DNA of 6,005 nucleotides, taken from NCBI GenBank assembly GCA_012026855.1, contig VEOV01000184.1, forward strand, positions 1 through 6,005. Direction: 5' to 3'. Positions within the stretch are counted from its first letter, which is position 1. Each line of letters begins with the position of its first letter. Under the pieces are notes generated by a model, which was not told where the DNA came from, did not search any database, and saw nothing but the letters and a program-made list of their open reading frames with translations. Source of the stretch: Geobacter sp. Its GTDB lineage: Bacteria > Desulfobacterota > Desulfuromonadia > Geobacterales > DSM-12255. Both the position numbers and the translations under genes were made by a program. This document shows positions 5,694 through 6,005 of this stretch, one piece after another.

Positions 5694-6005
5694 ATGTGCA
5701 TATCATCTTCGGTAGGACGAGACTGCAAGAACGAGAGCCGTGACGTAAAGACCGTACAGTTGCTGCTTAATATGAATCTGGACAAACTGCCTGATCTTGT
5801 GGCGCTGGCGGAGGATGGCGCCTATGGCAAGGCGACCCAGGCTGCAATCGAGACGTTCCAGAGAACTGTTGCCGGCGCCGCCAGCCCGGACGGCAAAGTT
5901 GATCCAGGGGGCAGCACGCTTGCCGCAATGGCCTTGGGGATACCTGCTTTCTGCGCCAGGGTGCTGCAGGGGATCTACATCAATGCCGATGACAAGCTGG
6001 TCAGC
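5694..6005 (+). CDS. Peptidoglycan-binding-like domain protein (partial, C-terminus off right edge)
   Basis: 104 codons are visible. The start is ATG at 5694 with a strong GGAGGGAG ribosome site (5681-5688), 36 bp after the patatin stop, so it is probably in the same operon. Residues 6-82 resemble the three-helix peptidoglycan-binding fold often placed in front of cell-wall hydrolases. SVGRD..DVKTVQLLLN (6-26) is followed by EDGAYGKATQAAIETFQRTV (40-59) and PDGKVDPGGSTLAAM (65-79). The text pattern of VQxLLN, DGxxGxxTxxAIxxFQ and DGxVDPGGxTL is what supports the call. No signal peptide is seen, so export by Sec is unlikely unless the start is misplaced. The missing part could carry a muramidase or endopeptidase domain, and the visible part alone does not show catalysis. 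Confidence 0.75.
   Translation, partial: MCISSSVGRDCKNESRDVKTVQLLLNMNLDKLPDLVALAEDGAYGKATQAAIETFQRTVAGAASPDGKVDPGGSTLAAMALGIPAFCARVLQGIYINADDKLVS

Overview
The window looks like chromosomal DNA from a Gram-negative bacterium, most likely of the Geobacter group (Desulfuromonadota). This is an inference. It rests on the small secreted dockerin-repeat protein of a style common in Geobacter, a selenouridine-tRNA gene next to a MATE transporter, and frequent GTG/TTG starts. No rRNA, tRNA, CRISPR array, transposase or attachment site was seen.

Left part (1-2195, minus strand): a two-gene operon read leftwards. mnmH (selU), the tRNA 2-selenouridine synthase, comes first, followed by a MATE-family multidrug/Na+ antiporter. 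The MATE gene starts on a TTG inside the last codons of mnmH (11-nt overlap) and runs off the left edge, so its C-terminus is missing.

Middle (2196-2517): a 322-bp divergent intergenic region. It holds a plausible mnmH promoter on the minus strand, a nested inverted repeat, and a good sigma70-type promoter on the plus strand. About 60 bp after that promoter begins a strong intrinsic terminator, so the unit could make a ~94-nt small RNA or an attenuated leader. A weaker sigma54-like GG-N10-GC element follows just before the next gene.

Right part (2518-6005, plus strand): three closely spaced co-directional genes, probably one operon. The first is a 101-aa exported protein with a dockerin/EF-hand-like calcium loop. 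The second is a 929-aa patatin-like phospholipase whose catalytic Ser and Asp lie about 670 residues apart, separated by about eight predicted membrane segments and an ~88-residue loop. The third is a protein with an N-terminal peptidoglycan-binding-like domain, cut off by the right edge. Together they point to a cell-envelope function (membrane lipid plus cell wall). The actual role cannot be read from the sequence. The patatin-centred operon is the part most worth a second look.
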